64,000 bases of DNA from Cryptomeria japonica (lineage: Eukaryota; Streptophyta; Pinopsida; Cupressales; Cupressaceae). The stretch lies in assembly GCF_030272615.1 (NCBI RefSeq), contig NC_081413.1, positions 141,579,872 to 141,643,871 on the forward strand, read 5' to 3'. Shown here piece by piece: positions 35,400 through 47,808 of this stretch (position 1 is its first letter; every line of letters begins with the position of its first letter). Under the pieces are notes generated by a model. The model was not told the DNA's origin. It made no database searches and saw nothing but the letters and a program-made list of their open reading frames with translations. The position numbers and the translations under genes are program-made.

Positions 35400-38260
35400 T
35401 ACAAAATTCTCAAAATCATTCTACTCTGAACTGTAGAATCAATCAAGTGAGCCTTTAGGATCGACTCTAACCTGTATTGTGTCAAGTATTGCCTCATGGT
35501 TAGATTCATGAACTTTTTATAAAATCTTGTTATGAGGTCTACCACGATACTTCATCAAATGAATATTTTTTGCAACAAGAAGGTTAGATAAATGATGAAT
35601 ATGTCTGTGTGTTTCAAAATCCTTGAACAACTAAACATCAAAATTCTTGATAGGGTATCTCCGAAGCCATGTTCCTGTCATGACAACAAACCCTATTGGG
35701 TACTCAATACCCTCTCCGTCAATGATTGTGGTTGTCAATTTTCTTTTAGGCTCAACACAGACACAAAATAGTAATATGTTCCTTCTTCATTGTTCTCTTC
35801 TGCAACAACTGCATATACATGACCTGAATTTTATAAAGTGTTAATTAATACCAAAAATAAAGTATGATATACAACCAAATGAACCAAAAAGAATACTTGC
35901 AAAAAAATTAACTCAAAAAATCACTTGAATCCACTAGGTCGGATACATGGTCAAAATCCACTGATGTCTCCATCTAGCTCAATTGTAGTGCTTTGGTAAT
36001 TTGATATGAATCAATGGGAACCAATAGTCTACAAGACCATTTGTCAACCCACTCTTGTGATTCACATTCTTCCCACAAACAATACATGCATGAAGAGAAA
36101 AAACATACCATCTATCTCGTATAAATTATAGTGAACTTGAATTTAAACTCATAAATGAGTGCATGTCACTCGATCCTGCAACTATACAACAATCTAGATA
36201 GTTTTCAATGTTAGATTCAGTGATCAACCAAAAATATCTACGAACCATTGATGTACTTGGATTACCTAGACCCATCGTAGACTTACACCATCGCACAATT
36301 GTTTATGCATCTATTAACTCAGCACCACCTTCGTACTTCAATTCTTCCCTAGCTAGGTCTATTTTCACACATGCTCCGGCACCATCATGCTCTCCCTTAC
36401 CATGTCCAGCCTCAGTGAAATTCCAAAAATGTTGTACACCGCTTGTCATATGCATCCTTGTCAACCAATAAAACATCCTTGCATTCTTGAATTGTGCAGT
36501 GCAATTATCTGACCATATTAAGTGTTGGTTGTATTGTATGTTCCTTTCCCTTAAACTATCATAGAAAACTTTAAAGCATCCTTGTACAAACTCTGATGAA
36601 TGAGTATGATTATCACTTATGTAGAAGTGATACTCTTACAACCTTTCTATCCTCCTCTGTGCTATCATCTGCATGCATGAATGCTATGTGTACAAAAAAA
36701 AAAACTTTGTGTAGAGTGATAATACATGGATTGCACTTCATTTTGAGGTTGTAATGTATAATTTTTAGTGAAATCAATGATAGATAAAATGGTGCCAAGA
36801 GGAAATGTGTCCTTACATAACTTGAATTTCTCATCTAACCATCGAGCTCTATATGTATGTATTATGTACTTATAAACTAGTTTCTCTTGAAGCATTTTCG
36901 TAAATTGAGCTACACATATATCATTTTTCACTAGCTCACATCTGTTCAAATCTTTTCCATCTTTAACTCCATATGTGATTGTCTTATATTTTATGAAAGA
37001 AACTAGTTTCGTACCAATTTCATGCGTGCTCTCCAAATGTACGCATCTTGGTAAACGTTGCAAACCAACACATATAGCACAAGAACCTTCCAAACAAGGC
37101 ATCTTATAATAAATGCAACCATCATGTCTATTACATAGCACACACGAAATAAATTCTCTTACCGACTTAGGAGGTGCTTGTATATTACATTCCTACAAAA
37201 CATCATTAGTGTGCAAAGTAGAACAAATATGACAAAAAATATCATAATGCATGGAAAATTCAATATGTATCCTACAACAACACGTGGTGCGCACATGATT
37301 AATCTTAATATAAAAAAGGTTTTGCCATTTCAAAAAATCTTTGAGATTCTTATTTGACGAAACTTTTGAAGGAATCTTTCATAAAATTTAGTTTGAGTCA
37401 TATCCAAATAGTGTTTGGCATGTGGCTCACAATTTGTAGACCCAATTCGCCTTCTAACAACATCTCTTTGGTTGGGGCGAAACTCTTGTGTTGTCATGAC
37501 AAAAATTTTCAATTAATGTTTTTAGTGCATCAACAAAAACCTTGTCTTTGTGTGGTAGTCTACCCGAGAATGCCCAAAGATAATTATTGTTAGGTTCCTC
37601 TATTTTTTCCCGCCTCTTTAATGCTTTACTTAATGTTGTTATACTAACGTTTAATGACTTACTTGTTTTGCTTATCAAATGATCTTTTTTTATTTTCTTG
37701 CTCATTATGGTTGATGTAATGACATGTCAAGTAGCATTAGAATCTTTAGTACGTGATTTTGAACCAATAGCTTGATATGCATCAAATAGATTTCTCACAA
37801 TAGTTCTTTCACTGTTACTTTCAGATGATCTTAGGCCTAGAATTTTGATTGTCTCTCTAAAATTCAATTTTTTAATCATTTGAACAATTAATTGACATCT
37901 TGCGGTTTGATTTAAGTTATTAAAATAAATTTTCCATATTCTTTTAGCCATTCTGCTACAAGTTCATTCATTTATTTTATTGGGCATTTACTTCAATATA
38001 TTCTCATCAATGTCAATTAGATACTTTGGTTTCCTATGAATGATTCTAGGAGGTGTTAACGTCGGTGCATTATGTACATTCAATTCATCAAGTAGAGAAG
38101 GTGTAATATGTTCATCATTTAATTGATTATTCAATGCGCTATCTTCTTCAATTACATTAGGTTCAAACGGTAAATCAAATGTCTCTTCTTCAATTGCATT
38201 AGGTGCATTTATTCGTCTGGTAAATCGAATTGAGATGTTGAGGATGACATACCTTCTTCT
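35400..38260 (-). pseudogene. Transposase-like gene with RNase H-fold motifs
   Basis: Minus-strand segments in order. 38260-37985 is an acidic N-terminus. 37951-37727 and 37705-37454 are basic and helical, ending ENFCHDNTR. 37512-37330 contains PNQRDVVRRRIGS and KHYLDMTQTKF. 37190-36690 has Cys/His spacing plus SIIDFTKNYTLQPQNEVQSM. 36640-36290 has IWSDNCTAQFKNARMFYWL and AGHGKGEHDGAGACVK. 36,100-35,930 and 35,860-35,420 form the C-terminal part. I recall the same motif pair (an Asp-Phe-x-x-Asn-Tyr block, then SDN...QFKN and HGKGxxDGxGA) in uncharacterised proteins of many eukaryotes. The D...D...E/D order fits a DDE transposase core. Frameshifts near 37,480 and at the A-run 36,702-36,712, and stops near 36,300 and 35,990, make it non-functional. 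Some gaps are introns. Confidence 0.6.
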
Positions 38261-38659
38261 CCCATTGTTCTTATGTCACACAATTTCTTCATACGCTGCC
38301 TTTGTCTTTCCTTTTGAGCCTCTCATTGTTCCATCGTTCCTCGCTTGTTCTTTCCCATGGTTGATATTGGTTGTCCTAAATAGAATCATATTACATATAT
38401 ATGTAAACAAAAGTTCATAAACAAACAAATAACCATAAATATGCATCTTATCGCTATTTTTTGAAATCAAACTATTAAACAATCACAATACTGTTGACAA
38501 AAGCTAATAAGAACAACAATTCAATCATTTGAAATCATGCATAAATAAAAAAATCACTTACTTATATTTATAAAATAGTGATAGAAGTGCAGATACAGTT
38601 CCAGTGGGGCCTTCAACGACCTAAAAAACTTCTTTTGAGGCCATTGAGGCTCTTGGGCA

Positions 38660-38870
38660 ACTAGAACTATGTCTATAAACCGCGTACGCACTACATTAAT
38701 AACCGCGTACACACTGTTAGTAAATAAAATATTGACAAGCCCAACGGTATTCTTTTTTTCCCATTCTGGACTAATAAGTAGCGTGTATGTGCTCCTAAGC
38801 CTAAAAAATATTATCGCATGGTAATGAATAATGGGCTCAGTAAAAGTAATAAGTATCGCGTACAAGCTCC
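38660..38870. repeat. Inner right-side palindrome words
   Basis: GCGTACGCACT, GCGTACACACT, GCGTGTATGTGC and GCGTACAAGC at 30-80 bp spacing, just upstream (in gene orientation) of the transposase-like gene. They are decayed versions of the subterminal palindrome of the left end. Confidence 0.6.
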
Positions 38871-38956
38871 TTTGCCTTAAAAATGTTATTATAAGGGTAG
38901 TGAACTAATAGTTTCATTACCCCATACGAGTTATTTGTAGTAGAAAAGACGTGAAT

Positions 38957-39405
38957 GAAAAGGGAGGGGGGGGGGAGAGAGAGAGAGAGGATAGAGGGAG
39001 AGAGGGTAGAGGGAGGGAGAGAGTGAGAGAAGAGGGGGGAGGGTGGGAGAGAAGAAGGGGTATGGAGGAAGAGAGGGAGAGAGAGAGAGAGGGAGAGGAG
39101 GGAGAGGTAGAGGGAAGGAGAGAGAGGGAGAGAAGAGGGGGGGGGAGAGAGAGAGAGGGAGGGGGGGGGAAGGTAGAGAGAGGAGGGAGGGAAGGTAGAT
39201 AGAGGGAGAGAGGTAGAGGGAGGGAGAGAGGGAGAGAAGATGGGGGGAGGGTGGGAGACACGAAGTGGTATGGAGGAAGAGAGGGAGAGAGATAGAGAGA
39301 GGGAGAGGGGGGAGAGGTAGAGGGAGGGAGAGAGGGAGAGAAGAGGGGGGGAGGGAAGGAGGGAGAGGAAGAGAGAGGGAGAGAGAGAGGGAAGGAGGGA
39401 GAGGG

Positions 39406-39486
<81 letters not shown>

Positions 39487-40975
39487 AGGTAAAGAGAGTG
39501 AGAGAGGTAGAGGGAGGGAGAGAGGGAGAGAAGAGGGGGGAGGGTGGGAGAGAAGAAGGGGTATGGAGGAAGAGAGGGAGAGAGAGAGAGGGAGAGGGGG
39601 GATAGGTAGAGGGAGGGAGAGGGAGAGAAGAGGGGGGAGGGAAGGAGGGAGAGGTGAGAGAGAGAATAGAGAGGGGAGGGAAGGTAGATAGAGGGAGAGA
39701 GGTGGAGGGAGGGAGAGAGGGAGAGAAGAGGGGGGGAGGGTGGGAGAGAAGAAGGGGTATGGGGAGAGAGAGAGAGATGAGAGAGAGAGAGCGTGAGAGT
39801 GAGAGGAGAGAGAGATGAGTGAGAGAGAGAGAGAGAGAGGGGGGGGAGAGGGGGGAGAGGTAGAGGGAGGGGGAGAGGGAGAGAAGAGGGGGGAGGGAAG
39901 GAGGGAGAGGGAGAGAGAGGGAGAGGGAGAGAGAGAGGGAAGGAGGGAGAGGGAGAGAGAGGGAGTGAGAGGGAGAGAGGATGGGAGAGGAAAGGTAGAG
40001 AGAGGGAGAGGGTAGAGGGAGGGATACAGGGAGAGAAGAGGGGGGGGGGTGGGAGAGGAATAAGGGGTATGGAGGAAGAGAGGGGAGAGAGAGAGAGGGA
40101 GAGGAGGGGAGAGGTAGAGGTAAAGGGAGGGAGAGAGGGAGAGAAGAGGGGGTATGGAAGGAGGGAGAGGGACATAGAGGGACAGAGAGATAGAGGGGGG
40201 TGGGAAGGTAGAGAGAGGGAGAGAGGTAGAAGGAGGGAGAGAGGGAGAGAAGAGGGGGGGAGGGTGGGAGAGAAGAAGTGGTATGGAGGAGAGAGGGAGA
40301 GAGAGAGTGACAGGAAGAGAGAGAGAGGGAAGGGGAAGAGGTAGAGGGAGGGAGAGAAGAGGGGGGGAAGGAGGGAGAGGGATGAGAGAGGGAGAGGGAG
40401 AGTGAGGGAGGAGGAGAGGAAGAGATAGGGGGAGGGAAGGTAGAGAGGGGGAGGTAGAGGGTGGGAGTTGAAGGAGAGAAAAGGGGGAGGGTGGGAGATA
40501 ATGGGGTTTGGGGGAAGGGAGGGGAGAGAGTTAGAGAGAGAGGAGAGGGGGAGAGTAGGGGGTAGGGAGAGAGGAGGGGGGTGGAAGGGAAGGAGGGAGT
40601 GGGGGTTGGGGTAGAGAGTGGTGGGAGGGAGGGAGGGGAGAGGGTGAGTAGAGATGAGAGAGCGAGAGTGAGAGTGAGATGAGAGTGTGGAGTGAGATGG
40701 AGAGAGAGAGGGGGGGGGGGGGAGGGAAGGTAGAGAGGGGAGAGAGGTGAGGGAGGGAGAATGGGAGAAGAGGGGGTTAACAGAAGGAGGGAGAGGGCTA
40801 CAAAGAAGATAAGAGGGGAGGGAGAGAATAGAGAAAAGGGATGGGGTATGGATGATGGGAGAAGGGGAGAGAGTGAGAGAGAGAGGGTGAGGTATGGAGG
40901 AAGGGAGAAGGGGAGAGAGAGAGAGGGAGAGGGAGATAGCAAGAGAAGAAGGGGGACAGAGGGAGAGGAAGAGAT
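38957..40975. repeat. 2-kb purine-only (GA/GGGA) tract with longer-range units
   Basis: Almost pure G/A on the plus strand for about 2,000 bp. Besides (GA)n it has a larger repeat: GGTATGGAGGAAGAGAGGG recurs near 39,058, 39,267, 39,558, 40,065, 40,278 and 40,892, at spacings of roughly 100-300 bp. The minus strand is almost without A, so it has nearly no stop codons and gives a false 718-residue Ser/Pro/Leu frame. A related shorter tract lies at 57,930-58,030. Such mirror-symmetric purine tracts can form triplex (H-)DNA. Confidence 0.9.
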
Positions 40976-40979
40976 ATTG

Positions 40980-41235
40980 AATCCAGGACACAATATGACA
41001 CTATATGAAACTATATTATCCCTATATTATCCCTATAGCACACCATATGACCTATAAAGACACAAAATGGTGTCCTAAGGGGTCATAGAACACCATAGGA
41101 CCCTTTACAATACCATATGGTGTTGTTATGGGTCATTGGTGTCCAGAGGGGTCTTAAGGGGTCATAGGACACCATATGACCTCTTAGGAAACAATACGAC
41201 CTCTAATGACACCTAAGGGGTCATATGGTGGGCTA
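40980..41235. repeat. Degenerate CACCATATG(G) palindrome cluster
   Basis: Words such as CACCATATGACC, ACCATATGGTG and AGGGGTCATAGGACACC recur about eight times in both orientations over 250 bp. The sequence is self-complementary at many registers. It borders the purine tract. No gene seen. Confidence 0.7.
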
Positions 41236-41671
41236 ATAAAATGATATATTAAATTTAAAGTTATGAATAGAACATCATACAATGAGACTCCAAGCAAACA
41301 AACAATGAGTCTTCGCTAAAAAACAAGTGTAAGAACTTGACCTAACCCTAAGACTACTGCCTAAGTTCTAAAACATATCATGCTATTAAATTTGCAAGGT
41401 TATAAGACTGATCTCGATTGTGACTATAAGAATTACACACTTGATTTCTTTCATGGGTATGTATCGTTCCAAGCTGTTTGACAAGTGATAATCATCATAT
41501 ACTACCACTGCCATGCATACAAAAAACTTTAATTTCTTTAGGTGACAGGCATTGTGTAACAACATGGGAACTCTCACGTACCCACCACTATCATTCTACG
41601 GGACATCATCTGTGTTACTCTCCCTCTTTCTCTTCCTACCTATTGTTTCCTTCTAAAAAACATATTGCAGG
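41236..41671. other. Host segment left of the nested retrotransposon
   Basis: Non-repetitive sequence without a recognised gene. It ends in CATATTGCAGG at the insertion point, and the matching right flank starts GCAAG at 57,648. Confidence 0.5.
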
Positions 41672-42463
41672 TGTAGACACCCAAAATTGTCATGTCTAAT
41701 TAAATAAATATTTTATTTATTTAATTATCTAAGCTTAATTCTTCTATTAATTAAATAAATCTTTATTTATTTAATTAATTCATTTATCCTCTTCTAGCCT
41801 TATTTCTCATTTAAATAAATACATTTATTTATTTAAATTATCCTTTTCCTAAATTAAATAAATATCTTATTTATTTAATTGATCCCACTTCTTCTGTTAA
41901 TTAAATAAATCTTTATTTATTTAATTAATTCATTAACCTTTTTCTACCCATGACACATGTCATTCATCTCTTAATTCATACACTACCTACCCCTTTCATT
42001 ATTTTATTATTTCTTTTACCTACCCTCTAATCATAGCCGACCTCCTTTTACACCTCTCAATCTTATCCCTCCATTTCATATTGTGTCTTCTATATAAGGA
42101 GATGCTTCCTTCATTATCAAACCCTAATGATGCATCCTAATGAGCCAATGACCTAATTACTTGATCACTTGACTACACTACGATCCTACTTGCAACCACA
42201 TTCTGTTCTTTGTTGAGCTCTTGTGCACATGAAATCTGAGAGCAAATATATCAAGCAAGATCAATGGAGATAGGAAGAATGGAGATCCAAACCCTATTGG
42301 ACATGTGATGGTATAATCTTTGTGATTTCATTTTATTTGCATTGTCTTAGGTAATCTTCATATGTTATGGTGGATCTTTGTTGATTGTGAGGCTCGAGTT
42401 TTATGGTTGAATTCATTTTGCCTTTCAATATCGTTATTATTGTTTCTATTTTCACCATATACA
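41672..42463 (+). repeat. 5' LTR of the Tat element
   Basis: TGTAGACACC...CCATATACA, 792 bp. U3 carries five TAATTAAATAAAT/ATTTATTTAATTA inverted words in the first 260 bp. Its end ACA is followed by TTT and the primer site. Confidence 0.93.
42091..42099 (+). promoter_or_regulatory. TATA box in the 5' LTR
   Basis: TATATAAGG, 419 bp into the LTR. The 3' LTR has the same word at the same offset (57275). It is the likely core promoter of the element. Confidence 0.75.
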
Positions 42464-42466
42464 TTT

Positions 42467-42486
42467 TGGCACGTCCGGTGGGACTC
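42467..42486 (+). other. Primer-binding site
   Basis: TGGCACGTCCGGTGGGACTC begins 3 nt after the LTR and starts with TGG, as a tRNA 3'-CCA complement must. I do not assign the tRNA. Confidence 0.6.
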
Positions 42487-42679
42487 TTGTCCCTTTTGCA
42501 TTTAACTTCCTTGTTGCAGATTTTGTATTGTGAAGTTGCAGATCCGACGTTTTCGACAGCATTTTGATATTTCCGCGTCTGCATACTTTCGGATCACGTT
42601 TTTGATTTTCTAGCACGTCTACAATATCTGGATCCATGTCTGTGTTTTGGCAATATTTTATTTTGCAGGTTCTGGGAAA

Positions 42680-42812
42680 ACGCGTCTGTGTTGTAAAGTC
42701 GCATCTGCGTTGATTTTAGCCGCGTCTGTGTCCACAAGATGCGTCTGTCTCACAGAACCGCGTCTATGTCACAAAACCGTGTCTGAGTTGAGGGTAATCG
42801 CATCTGTGTTTA
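42680..42812 (+). repeat. 20-bp-period GCGTCTGTG array, cluster 1
   Basis: Variants of CGCGTCTGTGT begin near 42681, 42700, 42721, 42740, 42759, 42778 and 42799, a steady 19-21 bp spacing, with unrelated bases between. A period of 20 is not a multiple of three, so this is not a coding repeat. Confidence 0.85.
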
Positions 42813-44034
42813 CCAGTTTCAAAATTTTGGGTTTTTATTTGATTCAGTTTTTGGATTTTGCATTTAGGGTTTCAAATCTGGTTTATTTTGAGCTAACATT
42901 TTCGGATCTAGCTAACAAAATTGGTGCAGCTTGTCTTGAAGGCTAAATCATTTGGTTGAAGGCCCCTATTTTCACAAAGTCTTTTGGGTTTAAAATTTAC
43001 CTAACTTGTGTGCTTGTAAGAAGGGGTAATCATTTGAAACAATCCAAACTACTAACAACTCTTTGTTGCAGGTCCTTGGCAAGGGTTTTTTGGATTTTTA
43101 TTGTGTGTCTTGTTTTCATAGACTAGCAAACACTTCAATTGGTGCACTAAAATTGAATCATTGTCTTTTGTGTCTTGAGCAATAGGCTCTTTTTGTTTAA
43201 TCTTTAGAGGGCCTGTCTTCCCATGTGGTCATTAGGACTACTAGTGAGAAGAGAATGACCCAAGTGGTAGTGAGGAAAACCCACCTCTTCCGAACCACTA
43301 TAAACAAATGTATTCATGGTGAAAAATATGGATAACGTGTGTTGATTAGTTCATACCGACACTATGTCTCCCCATAAACCCGTTTGATCAAATTTATTTG
43401 ATTAGTTGTAGGGCGTAACCCCTACTGGCTGGGAGCCTTCTGTATTTACAGAGCTAAAAGTGCCACATGTATGGCCACACGAGCGGATGCCCTTACTAGC
43501 ACCATTTTGTTTTAGAAGCCCAAATCCTTCTAGTTGTTGGGGCAGGAGGTTGGACCTCTGGTAGCGGCCCACACACATACGGTTCTTAGTAGAGATACAA
43601 AGTTCACCACGGGGAGTTTTCATGGGGACTGATGCTTGGCTGACCCGAGAAGTGAGTGCCGAGGGTGGAGCCAGTGAGGTCAAGCATCTAAGTATCCGCT
43701 CTGAATAGCGTAGCCTCGGGGGTCAAACCCCATGTGGGATCAACAACTATTGTCTTGGCCAGCCATAAGAATTGTGCATGACTTATTTTAAACATTCAAA
43801 ACATTCGAGACCAAACAACAAAACATTGTGTCTTTTGTGTCTTCAAGTGTATGCAAAACATTTTTTACATCAAACGACACACTTTTCTTGGAGTCATTTT
43901 TGAGTCTAGACACTTGCAAACATTGGGTCTTCATCAACACTATATCCTCTTGTCACGAAAAACAGTCAAACAGTCAGATTTGGCACAACAAAATGACTTC
44001 ACAGATTGGAAAAAATTGCACAAATTTTACAGAA

Positions 44035-44222
44035 ACGCGTCTGTGTCGGACATAATAGCGTCTGTGTTGTATAACCGCATCTGTGAAGGGCAAAATCGCA
44101 TTTGTGTTCCAATAGTCAACATTACACTTTGCAAAAAAATCTCAGAAACGCGTCTGTGTTAAACAGAGCCGCGTCTGCGTCAGGAAACCGCGTCTGTGAA
44201 GTATACAGGCGCGTCTGTGTCT
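44035..44222 (+). repeat. 20-bp-period GCGTCTGTG array, cluster 2
   Basis: Copies near 44036, 44057, 44076, 44096, 44148, 44169, 44189 and 44209, again at about 20 bp, same orientation as cluster 1. The closing copy reads GCGCGTCTGTGT. Confidence 0.85.
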
Positions 44223-44712
44223 AGAATTGAAAAATTGTTACAGTCCAGCAAACAAACACAGACAGTTTCGGATTTCTTGAGCTTCCTAGGTCATTTCTCC
44301 AGGGTTTCATTTAGCATTCAACCTGTCCTTGGGTCTCACAAAGTCCATCATTGCTTTACATCTCACTTTACATTCACAATTGTCTAAACTTGAGTCAAAA
44401 GGTCACTTGCTTGTCCTCATCATACTTTGTCAACACACTACATACAACAACACTTTGCTAAGTGGTCCCTCATCAAGGTTTCTTACCTTTGGGTCTCATT
44501 TGGTCTTACTTAGAGTCAAGGTCAACTTACCTCATCAAGAGAAACTATCCTCTCTTTGGAAGTCACACCTACTCTACTACATACATACTTGGTCTTACAC
44601 TTTGGACATTGCAAGTACACCTCAGATTCATTTACATTCCATCCAACTCTTAGTCTTCCATACTCTTTCCATTTTTCATCTAGTCTCACACATCTTGGTC
44701 AATACCTAGTTC

Positions 44713-46700
44713 ATGGTTGAAACCCGTCTTCAAAAATCTAGGAGAGAAACTAAAGAGGCTCAAGAACCCGCAAACATGAGTTTTTATGAGTATGACAATG
44801 AGATCTTTTTCAATTCTGATCATACTACATTACCTGACATGGATGCCTATAGAAACATTCCAAATGTTGAGAACATGGACACTATAAACAACAATGCTAC
44901 ACATAATGACAATATGGACAACTTTTCTGTACATTCAGCAGATGTGGAAGAATCCATTATGAATCCCCATTTCAATCGATTGGTTGAGGAAATAATGAGG
45001 AGGGATAGACAATACTTTTTACAAATGATGGCACAAAGTGGAGCCAAGATACCTCATGATTTTGACATGTCTCAAATAATGGAAAATCAACCTTTGCAAC
45101 AACCTCACTCCAACACGGATCAAAGGAGACCTAATAGTGGCGGAAATAGAGGACCATATATGGTACCTGAATCACCATCAGCTTTGCTTCAAAAACTAGA
45201 GGTCCCACATACACATGGTCAAACATATGATACTCACCTTCGCAGACCATTATTGAAGTCTTATGGAGAAAAATATGCTCAATCACATATCAATGCTAAG
45301 GATCAACCACCAAAGCAATGGGATATTCAAAGACATACTCAAAATTTGGACACAAGGAAACCCCGTGTCAAATTTGGGGGCAACACATTAGAACATGACA
45401 TGCCTGTAGAGTATGGTATACATGCACAAAATAGATATGGTGTTCCTCAACATGAATCTATACCAAGTGGTCCATATACGCAGCATCATTACAGACCTCC
45501 TCCATATGAACATGTGTATGATCAATATCATCCATATATGCAACATGCTCCTCCTCCAATGGGTACCTCAAACATAGGATATGGTCCAAGAAGTCGATCT
45601 CCACCTAAGAGAAATTTGGAGCAACAAATTAGGGACTTACAAAAGAAAATGGAAGACATAAATACACTGAAGCCAACATACACAATGAGAGACATATGTC
45701 CTTATCCATTTGACAAGAGCATTCCAATGCCTCCTTTTCCTACACACTTTGTGATGCCTAAGTTTGATAAGTATAGAGGAAAAGGGGATCCCAAGGCACA
45801 CATAAGACAGTTTTTCACAGCTTGCATTGAGGTAGCAGCAGAAGAGACATATTTGATGAGATTATTCCCACAAAGCCTAGGTGATCAAGCTATGGAATGG
45901 TTCTCCCAGCTCCCACCTGGTATTAAGTCATGGGGTGATCTAGTAGAAACATTTATTCAACATTTCTCCTACAACATAGAGACAGACATATCAGTCACTA
46001 CTTTGTGCAACACCAAGCAAAAAGAGGGAGAATCTTTTGCATCATTCTTACAAAGATGGAGAAATCTAGCCAGCAGATGCTCTTGTGAAATTCCACAAAA
46101 ACAAATGGTAGAAATGTTCACCCAGAATGTTAACAAAGACATTGGCTGTGATCTAAGAAAAGCTTGTTTGTCCACCTTCAAGGACGTCATTGAAAAAGGC
46201 TTAGCGACAAAAAAGGTCCTAATTGAACAAGGAGTCATTAAGATATTCAAGGAAAACAAAGATGACTTTAAAGGAAAAGACAAGCCAAGATTTTGGAATA
46301 AAAACAAGAACATAGTCAATGATGGTGTTGTTGATGCCAACACAGTGCAACCCAAATTCATCTTTTCGGGATCAAGTTCTACAAACAATCAAATGAATAC
46401 TCAAACAACTTCCAGATCATGAAGGAAGTACACTCCATTGGGAGAACCACTTGAGTCAGTCTTCAAGAAGCTTGTGGCAAACAAGGTAATCACAGTTCCA
46501 GATTTTCCTCCATATGAACCAAAGGTTAAACCAAATTGGTGGAATGATGATGAGTATTGTGAATTTCATAAGAGCAAAGGCCATAAGATAGGAAATTGTC
46601 ATCGACTGAAGAACATCATACAAGATCTCATTGATAGAGGTGACATTGAGATTGAGGGACACTCATCCAATCAAGAACATGAGATGTTTAAGGAACCATT
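44713..46700 (+). pseudogene. gag: gag (capsid and zinc knuckle), broken by one TGA
   Basis: ATG 44713 opens a 569-codon frame. The N-terminal 300 residues are hydrophilic, with a Pro/His/Tyr-rich stretch. From about residue 335 comes the retrotransposon gag (capsid) domain: FVMPKFDKYRGKGDPKAHI, LGDQAMEWFSQL, and FASFLQRWRNLASR. TGA at 46420-46422 interrupts it. The same frame continues with the expected RKYTPLGEP... and a variant zinc knuckle, C-x2-H-x5-H-x4-C (46558-46599). Context suggests a CGA (Arg) codon became TGA. Gag would form the virus-like particle and bind element RNA. Confidence 0.85.
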
Positions 46701-47787
46701 CCCAAAACATGACAAGGGAAAAGCTAAAGCCATAGAGGATCAAACCAACTATACCAGAGCATCTTACAACTATGATTCAACCATCAATCACATCTCGATG
46801 GACAATTATGTCTCTACCATTATCATCAAGGACAAAGCGTCTGAGAATTCTACTCAGAGACCCAGGATTGTCCTAAAAGGTGTTGGATCTTCCTCTAAAC
46901 CTACCTCTGAATGTAATGTCACAACTCGTCGAGGTAAAATCACTTTGCAAGGTGCTCCAGCTAAAAACACCACTTCTTCATCAACCAAACCTGAGTATGA
47001 CCTTGTAGAACAACTAGGGAAGACACCCGTGCTCATCTCGATCCTTGAGCTCTTACGCATATCCCTTGCTCATAAAGCCATTCTGGACAAAATCTTGAGA
47101 GATACTACTGTTCCTACTGATCTAAACATGGACCAGTTTCAAGCCATGGTGGGATACCTTTCCGTTCCACATTCCCTTACTTTCACAGAAGCCGATGACG
47201 CCTCCGTAAGTCAGCCACATAATGCACCACTGAACATTGAAGCCTTCATACACAAACATCAAATAAAAAGAGTCCTGATAGATGGAGGAGCAGGTCTAAA
47301 CATTTGCATATTAAGCACTATTACACAATTGGGATATTCTAATAAAGCCGTGAATTCTACAAACAAAATCACCATTAAGGCATATGACGATGAAGAGCGT
47401 TCATCCAAGGGTACAGTCATCTTACTTCTCAGAGTTGGGCCAGTTACAAAGGATGTGGTTTGTCAAGTCCTGGATTTAAATCTCACTTACAACATATTGC
47501 TAGGACGCCCTTGGATTCATGAAATGAGGGCAGTCCCATCCACATATCACCAATGCATTAAGTTTCCTCGTAATGGAGTGGAAGTAACAGTTAACGGTGA
47601 TCCAAATCCATTCATATACTGCAATAACCTAAAATCAAAGACTAAGACCATCATTCCCAGTAATCATGAGGTTGTTCCTTCCTCGGCATACATTGATCCT
47701 GAGTCATTAAAACCTTCGACATCAAAACAAGGTGAGCTTAAAGGCAAGTTTCAAGACAAAGGCATGGGGGAATATACTTTAAATTAG
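46701..47787 (+). pseudogene. pol: Aspartic protease region
   Basis: Same frame as gag. It holds a Ser/Thr/Lys-rich linker, then a retropepsin-like domain from about 47,240 to 47,560. The catalytic motif is VLIDGGAGLNI with Asp-Gly-Gly-Ala at 47281-47292, and a later hydrophobic ILLGRPWIHEM marks the C-terminal part. The protease would cut the Gag-Pol precursor. The frame ends at TAG 47785-47787, with TGA shortly after, before resuming at 47809. Confidence 0.8.
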
Positions 47788-47808
47788 ACCATGTACTTAT
47801 GACAAGTC

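Larger units (their letters stand above)
42487..44712 (+). other. Long 5' leader of the Tat element
   Basis: 2.2 kb without a credible ORF. It contains two clusters of a 20-bp-period repeat. From about 43,380 to 43,750 there is a GC-richer stretch full of GGGG/CCCC-type pairing words (for example CTCGGGGGTCAAACCCCATG) that could fold strongly in RNA. Long, structured leaders occur in Tat/Ogre-type elements. Confidence 0.6.

Noticed and set aside
38837-40993. Very long minus-strand frames (718 and 686 residues) rich in Ser, Pro and Leu
   Set aside because: The minus strand there is a pure pyrimidine tract almost without A. Every stop codon needs an A, so open frames arise automatically in more than one register. 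The composition is low-complexity.
46420-46422. Stop between gag and protease as programmed readthrough
   Set aside because: Other stops and frameshifts elsewhere in the element point to decay. The codon fits a CGA-to-TGA change, and no readthrough context was recognised.
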